Assembly: GCA_027297205.1 (NCBI GenBank)
Contig: JAPUIH010000312.1
Span: forward strand, 1 to 34,683
Direction: 5' to 3'
From: SAR324 cluster bacterium
Lineage (GTDB): Bacteria > SAR324 > JACQKK01
Length of the DNA: 34,683 bases
This document shows, piece after piece, positions 19,114 through 29,032 of the stretch; the first letter of the stretch is position 1; each line of letters opens with the position of its first letter. The notes under the pieces were generated by a model. The model saw only the letters and a program-made list of their open reading frames with translations, searched no databases and was not told the DNA's origin. A program made the translations under genes and the position numbers.

Positions 19114-20049
19114 ATGATCGAAATTCGGGAACTGAGCAAAATTTATGGAAACATTCGGGCGGTGGACAATATTTCCTTCCGTGTGGAAAAGGGAGAAGTA
19201 TTGGGATTCCTGGGGCCCAACGGAGCCGGCAAATCCACCACCATGAAGATCGTGACCTGCTATATTCCGCCCACCAGTGGAACCGTGGAGGTGGGCGGCA
19301 AGGACATATTTACCGACCCCGTGGGCGTGCGGGAGCAGATCGGGTATCTCCCCGAGAGCGCGCCTTCCTATCCGGAAATGACGGTCACCGAATTTCTTTC
19401 CTTCATCGCCGAGGTGCGGGGCTACACAGGGGCGGAGCGCACGAGGCGCATCGATCAGATTACCGAGTTGACCTCGCTGCGCGACGTGCAAATCCAGATC
19501 ATCGATACTCTCTCCAAGGGCTACCGGCAGCGGGTCTGTTTTGCTCAAGCCCTCATCCATGATCCGCCGGTGCTGATCCTGGATGAGCCCACCGACGGTT
19601 TGGATCCCAACCAGAAGCATGAGATGCGCGAAGTGATCCGCCGCATGAGCAAGGAGAAGACCATCATACTGTCCACCCATATCCTGGAGGAAATGGAGGC
19701 GGTTTGCGGTCGGGCTATCATCATTTCCAGGGGCAGAATCGTGGCCGACGGCACCCCCCGCCAACTGGCAGCCATGTCCAAGTACCACAACGCCGTGACC
19801 CTAAAACTGAGGTCGGCGGCTAAGCCGGCGTTAATGAAGGATTTGGAGAAGCTGAAGGGCGTGGCTGAAGTGGCGCCACTGGCCGGCAAGAAGGACGCAC
19901 CCACGGCGTTCCAGATTTTCGCGCAGAAGGGCAAGGTGATCCTGCAGGAAGTGACCAGCTTCCTGGAAAAGAAAAAAATCAGCGTGGAAGAAGTGTACCT
20001 GGAGCACGGGCGGGTGGATGAAGTGTTCCGGGAAGTCACCGGAGGGTGA
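19114..20049 (+). CDS. ABC transporter ATP-binding protein (GldA-like)
   Basis: Walker A GPNGAGKST, signature LSKGYRQRV, Walker B LILDEPTDGLDPNQ, H-loop STHILEEM. Confidence 0.95.
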   Translation: MIEIRELSKIYGNIRAVDNISFRVEKGEVLGFLGPNGAGKSTTMKIVTCYIPPTSGTVEVGGKDIFTDPVGVREQIGYLPESAPSYPEMTVTEFLSFIAEVRGYTGAERTRRIDQITELTSLRDVQIQIIDTLSKGYRQRVCFAQALIHDPPVLILDEPTDGLDPNQKHEMREVIRRMSKEKTIILSTHILEEMEAVCGRAIIISRGRIVADGTPRQLAAMSKYHNAVTLKLRSAAKPALMKDLEKLKGVAEVAPLAGKKDAPTAFQIFAQKGKVILQEVTSFLEKKKISVEEVYLEHGRVDEVFREVTGG

Positions 20050-20077
20050 GCATGATAGCAATCAGGAGCAAAGGCGG

Positions 20078-20812
20078 ATGAAACATGCATGGCCAATTAT
20101 CAAACGTGAACTGATGGGCTATTTCCGCTCGCCGGTCGCCTACGTGTTCATATTTATTTTTCTGGTCTCGACCAGTGGAACCTCCTGGTATTTGGGCAAT
20201 TTTTACACGTCCAACGAGGCCAGCCTGGAACTGTTCTTTTTCTTCCATCCCTGGCTTTATCTGTTCCTCATTCCCGCGGTGGGGATGCGGCTCTGGGCCG
20301 AGGAGCGGCGCACGGGCACGATGGAAATCCTGCTGACCCTTCCGATCAGTTCCGTCACCGCGGTGATGAGCAAATTCCTGGCGGCTTGGCTGTTCATGGG
20401 GCTGTCCCTGTTGCTCACCTTTCCCATGATTCTCACCGCTAACTATCTGGGCGACCCGGACAGTGGGGTGATGGTGACCGGGTACATCGGCAGTTTCCTG
20501 ATGGCCGGCGCCTATCTGGCCATCACCAGCTTTACTTCCTCCCTCACCAAAAATCAGGTGATCAGTTTCATCCTCAGCTTTATGGTGTGTCTGATCCTGG
20601 TGATGCTGGGCTGGGGCGTGCTGACCCGCACCCTGGTGGAGATTTTCCCGGTCTGGCTGGCGGACCTGATAACGCAGTTCAGCTTTACGACTCACTTTAA
20701 CGGCTTGCGGAGGGGCATCATCGACTTGCGGGATGTGGTCTATTTCGCATCAATTATCGTGGTTATGCTCTACGCCAACGTGCTTGTGCTCGACAACAGC
20801 CGTGCGAAATAA
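20078..20812 (+). CDS. ABC transporter permease (GldF-like)
   Basis: MKHAWPIIKRELMGYFRSPVAYVFIFIFLV..., RLWAEERRTGTMEILLTLPISS, multiple TM segments. Confidence 0.87.
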   Translation: MKHAWPIIKRELMGYFRSPVAYVFIFIFLVSTSGTSWYLGNFYTSNEASLELFFFFHPWLYLFLIPAVGMRLWAEERRTGTMEILLTLPISSVTAVMSKFLAAWLFMGLSLLLTFPMILTANYLGDPDSGVMVTGYIGSFLMAGAYLAITSFTSSLTKNQVISFILSFMVCLILVMLGWGVLTRTLVEIFPVWLADLITQFSFTTHFNGLRRGIIDLRDVVYFASIIVVMLYANVLVLDNSRAK

Positions 20813-20823
20813 CCGGAGAGTAC

Positions 20824-22728
20824 ATGAAGAAGAGTCAACCCATACTAATCCAACGGCTACAATCAATCGGTGCATTCGCCATGCTGGCCGTAGCGCTGAT
20901 TGCCGTTAACGTGATTGCCTCTCTGATTCCCCTGCGCATCGACATCACCGAGGAGGGACTGTACACCCTCTCGCAGGGCACCAACAAAATACTGGAAAAG
21001 CTCGAGCACCCGGTCAAGGTAAAGTACTTTTTCAATGCGAGCTACGAGAACCTGCCGGTTTCCGTCAAAACCTATGCGCGCAAGGTGCGTGAGTTGCTCA
21101 GGGAATACGAGTCCCGCTCCGGCGGCAAGCTGACCCTGGAGGTGCTGGACCCCCAGCCGGACACCGACGAGGAACAATGGGCCAGGCGCTACGGCCTGCA
21201 GGGTCCGCAGTTGCCCACCGGAGACAGGCTGTTTCACGGCATGGTGGTGCTATCCGGAGAGCAGGAAGCGCCGGTGCCCTATTTTGACAGCCGGCGGGAA
21301 AAATTTCTCGAATACGATATTTCAGAGGCCATCTCCCGCGCCGTCCGCGAGACCCAGGAGAAAGTGGGCATCATGTCCTTCCTTCCCATGATTGGTCAGT
21401 TCAACCCCCGCACGGGAAAGCAGGAAGGGGAATGGGCAGTAATTTCGGAGTTGCGGAAGATCTTTGAACTGGTGGACTTAATTCTTGCTGACGTTGTGGA
21501 AATTCCCGAGGACATCGATCTGGTGATGCTGATCCATCCCAAGCTAGTCACCGCCACCACAGCCTACGCACTGGATCAGTTTCTTGTGCGAGGGGGGCGT
21601 CTGATGGTGTTCACCGATCCCTTTTCCCGCCACGACACCCGCGACCCAAACGTGATGGACAGCAAATTCAGCAGCAACCTGAAAATATTGTTCGATTCCT
21701 GGAAAATCAAGTTTAGCGACGAGGAGGTGGTGGCGGACCTCAAACTGGCCACACGGGTCAATACCCAGGCCCAAGGCGTAGTGGAATTTCCCGTCTGGGT
21801 CACTCTACGGGGGGATCACTTCAATCGGGATTCTGTGATTACCAGCCAGCTCGAAACAATGATCCTGCCCGACGCAGGGGCCTTTGAAACCGCCGAGGGC
21901 TTCCAGCATAAGTTAACACCGCTGCTCACCAGTTCGGACAGTTCTGGGATGGTGGACCGGATCACGGTGCGTATGGCCCAGGGCCCCCTTGATCTTGCCA
22001 AGAGTATAAAGGTCGATGGCAAATCCCGCGTGCTATCCGCTCTGGTCACCGGAATGTTCGATTCCGCCTATCCGGACGGGCCGCCTCCCCTGCCAGAGCG
22101 CGAGGCGGATGCCCGGGGTAAAAAACCGGCGAAGCGCGAGCGCACCATACCTCACGTGGCCAAGGCCAAGGTGGAAACTTCCATACTGTTGGTGGGGGAT
22201 GCGGATTTTCTAGCCGACCGCTTCTCGGTACGCTCCATGAATTTCTTCGGCCAACCCGTGTTGTCGCCCTTGAACGACAACCTCAACTTTGTCCTCAACG
22301 CCACGGAATTCATGGTGGGAAATCAGGAACTGATTCACATCCGTTCACGCGGCCAGATTTCGCGGCCTTTTACCAAGGTGGCCGAACTGCAGGTCTCTGC
22401 ACAAATGAAGTACCAGGAGCGGGAAAAAAAACTCTCCGAAACATTACGTGAGGTGCAGGAACGGCTGGCCGAATTGCAAAACGAGAAAACCGGCGCCCAG
22501 AAGGTGCTGCTCAATCCCGCCCAGTTTGCCGAAGTGAAAAAATTCCGCATGGAGGAAGTCCGCACGCGCAAGGCCTTGCGCGAGGTGCGCAAGGTGCTGC
22601 GTCAGGATATAGAGTCCCTTGGCAACCGTCTGCTGCTCATCAACCTGCTGGCGGTGCCGCTGCTGGTGGCGCTATTCGGATTCATAACCATCATTCGGAG
22701 AACCATACGCAGTGGAGGTAAGCCATGA
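20824..22728 (+). CDS. GldG-like ABC-transporter auxiliary protein
   Basis: N- and C-terminal TM segments; RIDITEEGLYTLSQGTNKILEKLEHPVKVKYFF; ALDQFLVRGGRLMVFTDPFS; adjacency to ATPase and permease. Confidence 0.87.
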   Translation: MKKSQPILIQRLQSIGAFAMLAVALIAVNVIASLIPLRIDITEEGLYTLSQGTNKILEKLEHPVKVKYFFNASYENLPVSVKTYARKVRELLREYESRSGGKLTLEVLDPQPDTDEEQWARRYGLQGPQLPTGDRLFHGMVVLSGEQEAPVPYFDSRREKFLEYDISEAISRAVRETQEKVGIMSFLPMIGQFNPRTGKQEGEWAVISELRKIFELVDLILADVVEIPEDIDLVMLIHPKLVTATTAYALDQFLVRGGRLMVFTDPFSRHDTRDPNVMDSKFSSNLKILFDSWKIKFSDEEVVADLKLATRVNTQAQGVVEFPVWVTLRGDHFNRDSVITSQLETMILPDAGAFETAEGFQHKLTPLLTSSDSSGMVDRITVRMAQGPLDLAKSIKVDGKSRVLSALVTGMFDSAYPDGPPPLPEREADARGKKPAKRERTIPHVAKAKVETSILLVGDADFLADRFSVRSMNFFGQPVLSPLNDNLNFVLNATEFMVGNQELIHIRSRGQISRPFTKVAELQVSAQMKYQEREKKLSETLREVQERLAELQNEKTGAQKVLLNPAQFAEVKKFRMEEVRTRKALREVRKVLRQDIESLGNRLLLINLLAVPLLVALFGFITIIRRTIRSGGKP

Positions 22729-23795
22729 ATCTGAAAGCTATGGCAATCGGTACGGGCCTGCTTCTGGTACTCGCGGTGGGTGGCGTGTTGATTGACCGGC
22801 AGTCCAAGTCGCCTGTAAGCGACGAGCGTGAAGGCAAACTTCTGCTGGAAAGTATCGACATGGCAAAGGCCGCCCTGATTGAAATCAACAGCGGCGACGG
22901 GCCCATCACTATTGAATCGAAAAACGGCACCTGGTTCGTCAAGGAGCAGGACGGCTTTCCGGCCAACGGGAATAAAATCAGGAAATTCCTTCTCAAACTG
23001 GCCGGCGAGCGCATCGAGCACAAAGTGACAGAAAACCAGAACAAGCTGGAGAAGCTGCACCTGCTCAAACTCGATGAAAACGACAACAAGTTCGACAAGG
23101 ACAAAACCGGCATTTCGTTCAGCATCAAGGACAAATCAGCTCAGCCTCTCTTCCAACTGCTGATTGGAGGAGACCGCCGCACGGACCGTGGAATAATGGG
23201 TGGTTATGGCGGCCAGTACGTGCGTTATCCCGAGGCGCGGGCGGCCTACCTGATCGCGGAGCCCCTGTTTATCGACACCATGCCCCATGACTGGGTGAGG
23301 AATGAAATATTCCGCTTCGAGCACAAAAAATTGATGAAACGCTTCCGCATCAGCGTACCGGGAGTCAAGCCGTATGTGTTTTCGCGCAAGGACGCGGACA
23401 GCAAATGGACGCTGCTGGGTGGAGGCGAAGAAAATCTGGACGAGGAAGAAGTGAATATGCTGGCCAGGCGCATCGGCGATCTGGAATTGTTCAAGGTGGC
23501 CGATCCGTCCAGCAGCGCCAAGGAACTGGGCCGGCTACGTACGGGCGTAGTGGACTTCGAACTGTTCGACAAACGCAGTTACCGGATGGACATTGGGCTG
23601 AAAAAAACCGATGATGAGTTTCGCTATATCGCTATTTCGGCGAAACTGGATCAGACGGCGGACGATGAGACGCTGCAAAAAGAGGTGGCCGTCTTTAACT
23701 CGGATTTTGCAGAGCGCATTGTGGCAATCTACGAGTGGGAAGCCGAGCAGTTGCTGAAAAAGAAGGAAGACCTTTTCGCCAAAAAAGACAAATAG
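22725..23795 (+). CDS. DUF4340-domain protein
   Basis: Overlaps the preceding stop (ATGA). MNLKAMAIGTGLLLVLAVGGVLIDRQSK; IESKNGTWFVKEQDGFPANGNKIRKFLLKLAGERIEHKVTENQNKLEKL. Typical partner of GldG-like genes. Confidence 0.8.
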   Translation: MNLKAMAIGTGLLLVLAVGGVLIDRQSKSPVSDEREGKLLLESIDMAKAALIEINSGDGPITIESKNGTWFVKEQDGFPANGNKIRKFLLKLAGERIEHKVTENQNKLEKLHLLKLDENDNKFDKDKTGISFSIKDKSAQPLFQLLIGGDRRTDRGIMGGYGGQYVRYPEARAAYLIAEPLFIDTMPHDWVRNEIFRFEHKKLMKRFRISVPGVKPYVFSRKDADSKWTLLGGGEENLDEEEVNMLARRIGDLELFKVADPSSSAKELGRLRTGVVDFELFDKRSYRMDIGLKKTDDEFRYIAISAKLDQTADDETLQKEVAVFNSDFAERIVAIYEWEAEQLLKKKEDLFAKKDK

Positions 23796-23827
23796 TGCGC
23801 TGATCGCGGAGCGGAGGGACCGCAACC

Positions 23828-24151
23828 ATGGCCAATGAATTGCCCTCAGGCGCCCGCCTGACGAGCATTTCCGCCCATTACAACGAGTTGACAATTCCAC
23901 GGGAACTGTTGGCGGCCGGGCTGCTGCCAGCGGAAACTTGGGCTAGGCTGGTTGTCGAGAAAGGGAAAGTGATGCTGCTGATGGGCGGATCACAGGAATC
24001 CACGCCTGTCACGCCCGATGCGCCCGCCCTAATTCCTGCCGGGACGGAGTTCAGCCTTAAGCCAACCAGGGAATCGAGCCGGTTTTACCTGGAATACTAC
24101 CGTGAAGCGCGGCTGAGCGACGCCGCGGAGTTGGCGAAGTTGCTCGGATAG
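23828..24151 (+). CDS. DUF1971 (TehB/YeaR-like) domain protein
   Basis: LPSGARLTSISAHYNELTIPRELLAAG ... TWARLVVEKGKVMLLMGG ... PALIPAGTEFSLKPTRESSRFYLEYYR. Confidence 0.7.
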   Translation: MANELPSGARLTSISAHYNELTIPRELLAAGLLPAETWARLVVEKGKVMLLMGGSQESTPVTPDAPALIPAGTEFSLKPTRESSRFYLEYYREARLSDAAELAKLLG

Positions 24152-24178
24152 CAGCGCCCGCGTGGGGTTATTGCGCGG

Positions 24179-24682
24179 CTAACCTTTCACATGACCGGTC
24201 AGAGCGGGATTGGCGTTTTGCGCTTCGGCCCAACGCCGGAAGATTTTATTCAGCCGCTCCGGTGCAAAATCCAATTGGCTGAGGGCGATGCCGGAATCGA
24301 ACTTCTCGCTGTAATGGCGGATGCTCCCTTCCTCCAGTTCAAAGCAGCTCATGCCTTCCACCACCACACGCCGTCCGGCGCATCCGGGCATTTTGGATGT
24401 GTAGCTGAATTCCCAGCGGGCATAACCTATGCGCCCGTCGCTGACCATGTCGCGGGGATTCCACAAAAAGCGCTCTGCGTCTCCGTGGAAGCGTTCTTCC
24501 AGCATGGCGCGGATGGCCTCCCTCCCCTTGAATTCTCCGTAGAAGGTGTCGTGGTAAACACCGTCTTCCGTGAACAGTCCGGCAAGGCGCACGCCGTCGC
24601 CGGCTTCCACCGCCGCGCAGAACTCACCTACCAGGGATGAAAAGTCCACGTGATGCTCCCTATGCCTGGTGGTAAATGCCAT
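24179..24682 (-). CDS. SnoaL-like / NTF2-fold protein
   Basis: Start MAFTTRHREHHVDFSSL; VGEFCAAVEAGDGVRLAGLFTEDGVYHDTFYGEFKGREAIRAMLEERF; YSEKFDSGIALSQLDF. Confidence 0.8.
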   Translation of the reverse strand: MAFTTRHREHHVDFSSLVGEFCAAVEAGDGVRLAGLFTEDGVYHDTFYGEFKGREAIRAMLEERFHGDAERFLWNPRDMVSDGRIGYARWEFSYTSKMPGCAGRRVVVEGMSCFELEEGSIRHYSEKFDSGIALSQLDFAPERLNKIFRRWAEAQNANPALTGHVKG

Positions 24683-24924
24683 AGCTTTCAATCGCGCCGG
24701 CTCTGCCGCGGACAACGCAATTGCAGGCGCGGTGCGGGTGATTGTTCCGGCTCCGTATGTAGCAGTTTTTGCGGGGAGACGCCCAAAGATTTTATAACCC
24801 GCTACAGCGCCGCCACTGCCCCGTGCCGCCCGGTTTCCCGCGCGCGTCCGCAATTAGGAATCCATTCGCCGATTTTTCCGTATCAACTCATCAGGATTGC
24901 TTGTATCCGTGTCAGCGCCGGACC

Positions 24925-25227
24925 ATGGTGGAACGCCTGCGGGGAGAATTGTTCCGTACGCAATTTGAGGGGCATGCCATGGAGATGCACCGCATTCTGG
25001 ACAAGCAACGCGGCAAGGCCTATTTTTCCGTGGAGTTATTCCGATCCCTGACTCATGGAGATGAGTATATTCTGGTGCATGAAATTGCGAGCGCCCTGAA
25101 AGTGCTCAACGATTACTTCCATTTCGACTTCTCCTGCATACTGCCCAGCAAGATCTTGAGAGCGGCGAACATTGGCGGTGGCACTTCCATCATTCAATGC
25201 CTGGTCATGACACCCATTGCCAACTAA
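24925..25227 (+). CDS. Small hypothetical protein
   Basis: Internal ATG of ORF 24769..25227 (MVERLRGELFRTQFEGHAMEMHRILDKQRGKAYFSVELFRSL...). No family recognised and no clear ribosome-binding site. Confidence 0.35.
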   Translation: MVERLRGELFRTQFEGHAMEMHRILDKQRGKAYFSVELFRSLTHGDEYILVHEIASALKVLNDYFHFDFSCILPSKILRAANIGGGTSIIQCLVMTPIAN

Positions 25228-25499
25228 GGCTCGCAGCCGTTGAGTGATCCGGCGCGCACCAGCCCGGTGGGTGGAATACCTTACGGATGCCGTGCCAGGT
25301 CCGGCTCGCCGCAAAGGCGCAGAATATCCACCAGCGCCCGCGCCGCTTCACCGCCGCCGTCCAGTCTCCGTGTTCCGGTGGGATGCGCGTCCTGATGGAA
25401 ATGCTGTCCACCTGGCGGACCGGTCTTGGATAAATGCGGATGGCGCTTGCGAATTCATGAGCAGGGGAATGCAGGGCGGAAGGCTCCGGAGCGGTGTGC

Positions 25500-26519
25500 C
25501 TACCCCGTGCCGTTTGCGGACAGCAGTTCCGCGATTTGCACTGCATTCAGTGCCGCACCCTTCAGCAATTGATCCGAGACGAGCCACAGATCGAGGGTGT
25601 TGGGTTGGGAAATGTCCCTGCGAAGGCGTCCCACCAGGACAGGATCCCGCCCCGACACGTCCGCGGGAGTGGCCCAGCGGTTTTTCTCACGATCCTCAAA
25701 GATTTCGACACCCGGCGCCGCGCTCAGCACCTCATAGGCCTGTTCCGGAGTGACGTCGTGTACGAATTCGATGTTGAGTGCTTCCGAATGGGCACGCAGT
25801 ACCGGTACGCGGATACAGGTCGCGGAAATGGCGATAGAATCGTCGTCCAGAATTTTCTGGGTTTCCCGCACCATTTTGATTTCTTCCTCACAGTAGCCAT
25901 TGTCCAACATGGCGCTGTCGTGGGGAAAGAGGTTGAATGCGTACTGCACGGGAAATAATTTCCGCTCGTACGCCTGTCCCGCCAACTGCGCCCGGGTCTC
26001 CTCGCGCAGTTCCTCCATCGCCAAGGCGCCCGCACCGCTGGCGGCCTGGTAGGTGGCCACGGTGACGCGTTTCACGCCAAAGGCCCTGTGCAGGGGACTG
26101 AGCGGCACCACCATGGCGATGGTGGAGCAGTTGGGGTTAGCAATGATGCCGCGATGGCCTTGGACCGTCTCCGGATTGACCTCCGGCACCACCAAGGGCA
26201 CCTCGGGGTCCATGCGAAAGGCGCTGGAATTGTCCACCACAACGGCCCCCGCGTCTACGGCATGAGGTGCGAATTCCCGGGAGCAGTTTCCCCCGGCGCT
26301 GAACAGCGCCAGGTCCACGCCGTCGAAGGAATCCTTGCCCAACTCCTTGACCGTCAGGGTCTGCCCGGAAAATTCTATATGCTTGCCCGCGCTGCGTGCG
26401 GAAGCCAGCAGCGTCAGTTCGCGCACGGGAAACTTGCGGCGTTTCAGCACGGACAGCAACTCCTGCCCCACCGCGCCTGTCGCACCGGCGATTGCCACGT
26501 GAATTCCATTGCCCATCAA
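25500..26519 (-). CDS. asd: Aspartate-semialdehyde dehydrogenase
   Basis: VAIAGATGAVGQELLSVLKRRKFPV, SAGGNCSREFAPHAVDAGAVVVDNSSAFRMDPEVPLVVPEVNP, IIANPNCSTIAMVVPL, TYQAASGAGALAMEEL. Confidence 0.97.
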   Translation of the reverse strand: MMGNGIHVAIAGATGAVGQELLSVLKRRKFPVRELTLLASARSAGKHIEFSGQTLTVKELGKDSFDGVDLALFSAGGNCSREFAPHAVDAGAVVVDNSSAFRMDPEVPLVVPEVNPETVQGHRGIIANPNCSTIAMVVPLSPLHRAFGVKRVTVATYQAASGAGALAMEELREETRAQLAGQAYERKLFPVQYAFNLFPHDSAMLDNGYCEEEIKMVRETQKILDDDSIAISATCIRVPVLRAHSEALNIEFVHDVTPEQAYEVLSAAPGVEIFEDREKNRWATPADVSGRDPVLVGRLRRDISQPNTLDLWLVSDQLLKGAALNAVQIAELLSANGTG

Positions 26520-26563
26520 TATTCTCTCCTGAATTGGCGCTCCCTGCCTTGTGCAATTGCTGC

Positions 26564-26598
26564 ATTATAATCGGATTGCGCTCCCTTGAATAGAGGGA
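26564..26598 (-). promoter_or_regulatory. Candidate sigma70-type promoter for asd
   Basis: On the minus strand a perfect TATAAT (forward ATTATA at 26564-26569) about 45 nt upstream of the asd start. The -35 (TATTCA-like) is weak. Confidence 0.4.
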
Positions 26599-26710
26599 CG
26601 TAGTAAGGCTGCCCGCGGTTTTTTGGCCTAGCGTAGGGCGCACAACGGGAATACACGGAAGATTATATGGGTGAATGCTTGATGGGCGGTGGCGCCGCCG
26701 CCATGCGCGC

Positions 26711-27388
26711 CTAGTGGGAGAACAGGGATGTTTCCCAACCTCGGTCCCTGTCCCCGTAACCGTTGAGCAGAATCTCCACTATTGCGGGCAGGCAGGCTTG
26801 GCTCTGCTGGTTGAGTTCCTTGACGGTCAGGCCGGTAGGGAGTTTCCCACGGCTATCAATCATCTTCTTCAGTGCTTTGTAGACCGGAATGAGATGGATC
26901 ACATCATTTGCCGCATAGCGGAGTTGCGCATCACTGAGGTTGGCCTGGGACCAGTCGCTGGATTGGTTCTGTTTTTCCAATTCCACACCGGCCAATTCCA
27001 GCACCAAGGCCTGCAGACTGTGCCTTTCGGTGTAGGTGCGCACCAGCTTGCTCATGACTTTGGTGCAGACAAATGGATGCACAGTCACATTAAAGCTGGA
27101 TTTGACAAAGGCCACATCCGTCACGGCATAGTGAAAAATCTTGGTCGTAGAGGGGCTGGTGAGCAGCTTTCTTAGGTTCGGAGGCAGCTTGGGGGACTTC
27201 AACCGCACCAGACACACGTTGCCCTTGCTATCGCAAATTTGCATCAGGCAAACCCGATCCCGCCAAAGCTGAAGCCCTTGCATTTCCGAGTCGACAGCCA
27301 CGATGTCCGCGGACAGATAGGTCTTTAACAGGCTGCCCGGAATATCGGATACGAGCGAGTAGTTGTCCTGCTTTGGCATATCAACCAC
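26711..27388 (-). CDS. RNase D-like 3'-5' exonuclease, short form without HRDC
   Basis: DEDDy-type motifs: AVDSEMQGLQLWRDRVCLMQIC, KIFHYAVTDVAFV, RYAANDVIHLIPVY. Ends soon after the exonuclease fold. Confidence 0.87.
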   Translation of the reverse strand: MVDMPKQDNYSLVSDIPGSLLKTYLSADIVAVDSEMQGLQLWRDRVCLMQICDSKGNVCLVRLKSPKLPPNLRKLLTSPSTTKIFHYAVTDVAFVKSSFNVTVHPFVCTKVMSKLVRTYTERHSLQALVLELAGVELEKQNQSSDWSQANLSDAQLRYAANDVIHLIPVYKALKKMIDSRGKLPTGLTVKELNQQSQACLPAIVEILLNGYGDRDRGWETSLFSH

Positions 27389-27505
27389 CTGTACACGCGG
27401 CGACCGGTTTTCCCACGGGCCAGGCTCGATCGCCCAGACCCATTGTTGGAACCAGTATATATTTTTTAGGATCGCTTAGTCTGCAATGCTTCCTGGAGGC
27501 AAGCT

Positions 27506-27982
27506 TCATCGATACAGCACCTCTGTGATTTCGACCTCGATCTTGCCCTTTGGAATGAGCACAGTCACCACGTCACCCACCTTGTTGCCAATCAATGCCT
27601 TGGCGATCGGTGACTGAAAGGAGATACGGTTTGACTGCATGTCCGCCTCGTCGGGGCCCACGATCTGGTAGCGGTAGGATTCCTCCGTATCCAGATTTTC
27701 AATGGTCACGGTGGCTCCGAATGCAATGCTGTCCGATTTGGAATCCGCCGGATCGACCACATAAAGGTACGCCAGCCTGGCATTGATTTTCTGAATACGC
27801 CCCTCAATGAACGACTGCCGTTCCTTGGCGGCATGAAACTCAGCATTTTCCCTCAGGTCGCCATGCTCCCGTGCTTCGGCGATCGCTTTTTGAATGCCGG
27901 GACGTTCGACGGACAACAACTGATGCAGTTCCGATTTCAGCTTATCCAGTCCCTCCTGCGTAATCGGAATTCTCTCTGACAT
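27506..27982 (-). CDS. greA: Transcription elongation factor GreA
   Basis: ITQEGLDKLKSELHQLLSVERPGIQKAIAEAREHGDLRENAEFHAAKERQSFIEGRIQKINARLA; SPIAKALIGNKVGDVVTV. Confidence 0.96.
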   Translation of the reverse strand: MSERIPITQEGLDKLKSELHQLLSVERPGIQKAIAEAREHGDLRENAEFHAAKERQSFIEGRIQKINARLAYLYVVDPADSKSDSIAFGATVTIENLDTEESYRYQIVGPDEADMQSNRISFQSPIAKALIGNKVGDVVTVLIPKGKIEVEITEVLYR

Positions 27983-28412
27983 GGGTCAAGCCGTCGAGGT
28001 TGGTTCCAGAATTAGTCATGCGATCAACGGACTGTCCGTTCGGCGAACATCCGCAAGCCCCCGCGTCCTCTTCTAGTATTCCGAATGGGCGTGGCGAAGC
28101 CGGCTGCGCCGCATCGCTTCAACTAAAGTCCTTCCAGTGCGCAGAATCAAGTTCCGTGTCTGCAACTACGATAAAATTCCTGTCCTTAAAAGCCCCCAAT
28201 TTTTGGATACGTGAATCCCGCGATTGGATCAACCCCTCATTTCGATCCAAACTGTATTCGTCAATCAGAATAAGCCAAAGAAGGATTGTTAACACAATTT
28301 GGTGTGGAAGAACAAAAAATTATACCAATTTCCGCCACTCACCCCATATCCCGCATGTAGGACAGACGGGTGCGGAAGCAACACGTCCATGTCCGCCGCG
28401 CGGTGCTATATT

Positions 28413-28430
28413 CAGGCCACTTGTGGCCTG
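28413..28430. repeat. Short near-palindrome / hairpin
   Basis: CAGGCCAC-TT-GTGGCCTG, perfect 8-bp arms, in the poorly coding interval after greA. Confidence 0.4.
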
Positions 28431-28601
28431 CCTCACCAACAGGATTCTCCGGCGCAGCCGCCGTGGCGCGGAACGGTACATACCAGCCACTCCCAAATGG
28501 ATTAGTCTGCGGAATTCTCATGTGTAGCACTGCCCGCGGGTGATTATCCTTGCGTGCGGCGCGGTTTGAGCCGTTATTCCGGTCTTAGTCTTGGAAAAGA
28601 A

Positions 28602-28975
28602 ATGGAAGCCATTTCCCTGGATGCATTGACTGCGCTGGAGCCTCTGCCGAGCGAAGAGGAACTGCTGGCGAGCAACACAGTCCGCGATTTCGTTGCGGAA
28701 AAAATCCTGCCGTTAATCGGCGAGCATTTTGAGCGCCACACATTTCCCGACGAGCTAAATTCCGAGGTGGGCGAATTGGGGCTGTTTGGCGCGGCCATCG
28801 AAGGTTACGGCTTCGCAGGCGTGAACTCGGTCACCTAAGGATTGATGCTCCAGAAACTGGAGTACGTCCCCGTGGGGCATATGTTGAACTTGGAGTCCAT
28901 TATACCTACGAGGGCACCAACGAGGTGCACAGCTTGATTATAGGCCGGGGTCTGACAGGCTTCGATGCGTTTTAG
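28602..28975 (+). pseudogene. Remnant of a glutaryl-CoA dehydrogenase-like acyl-CoA dehydrogenase (internal deletion, stop and frameshift)
   Basis: N-terminal part VRDFVAEKILPLIGEHFERHTFPDELNSEVGELGLFGAAIEGYGFAGVNSVT-stop-GLMLQKLEYV is followed almost directly by C-terminal HMLNLES... and, one frame over, TYEGTNEVHSLIIGRGLTGFDAF-stop (TAG 28973-28975). Confidence 0.8.
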
Positions 28976-29032
28976 GGGAAGCTGTACCCAATTGAAGCCG
29001 CTGGTATTTTTGGGCCGGTATTTTGCACATGC

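Noticed and set aside
25281-25454. Minus-strand frame reading ...KTGPPGGQHFHQDAHPTGTRRLDGGGEAARALVDILRLCGEPDLARHP-stop downstream of asd
   Set aside because: The C-terminal part looks protein-like, but it is only about 57 codons between stops with no start codon. It could be a gene remnant or GC-rich chance reading; needs BLASTX.
28000-28527. 175-aa plus-strand ORF after greA
   Set aside because: No recognisable motifs, Ser/Arg-rich composition, and it overlaps the greA promoter region. Probably non-coding.
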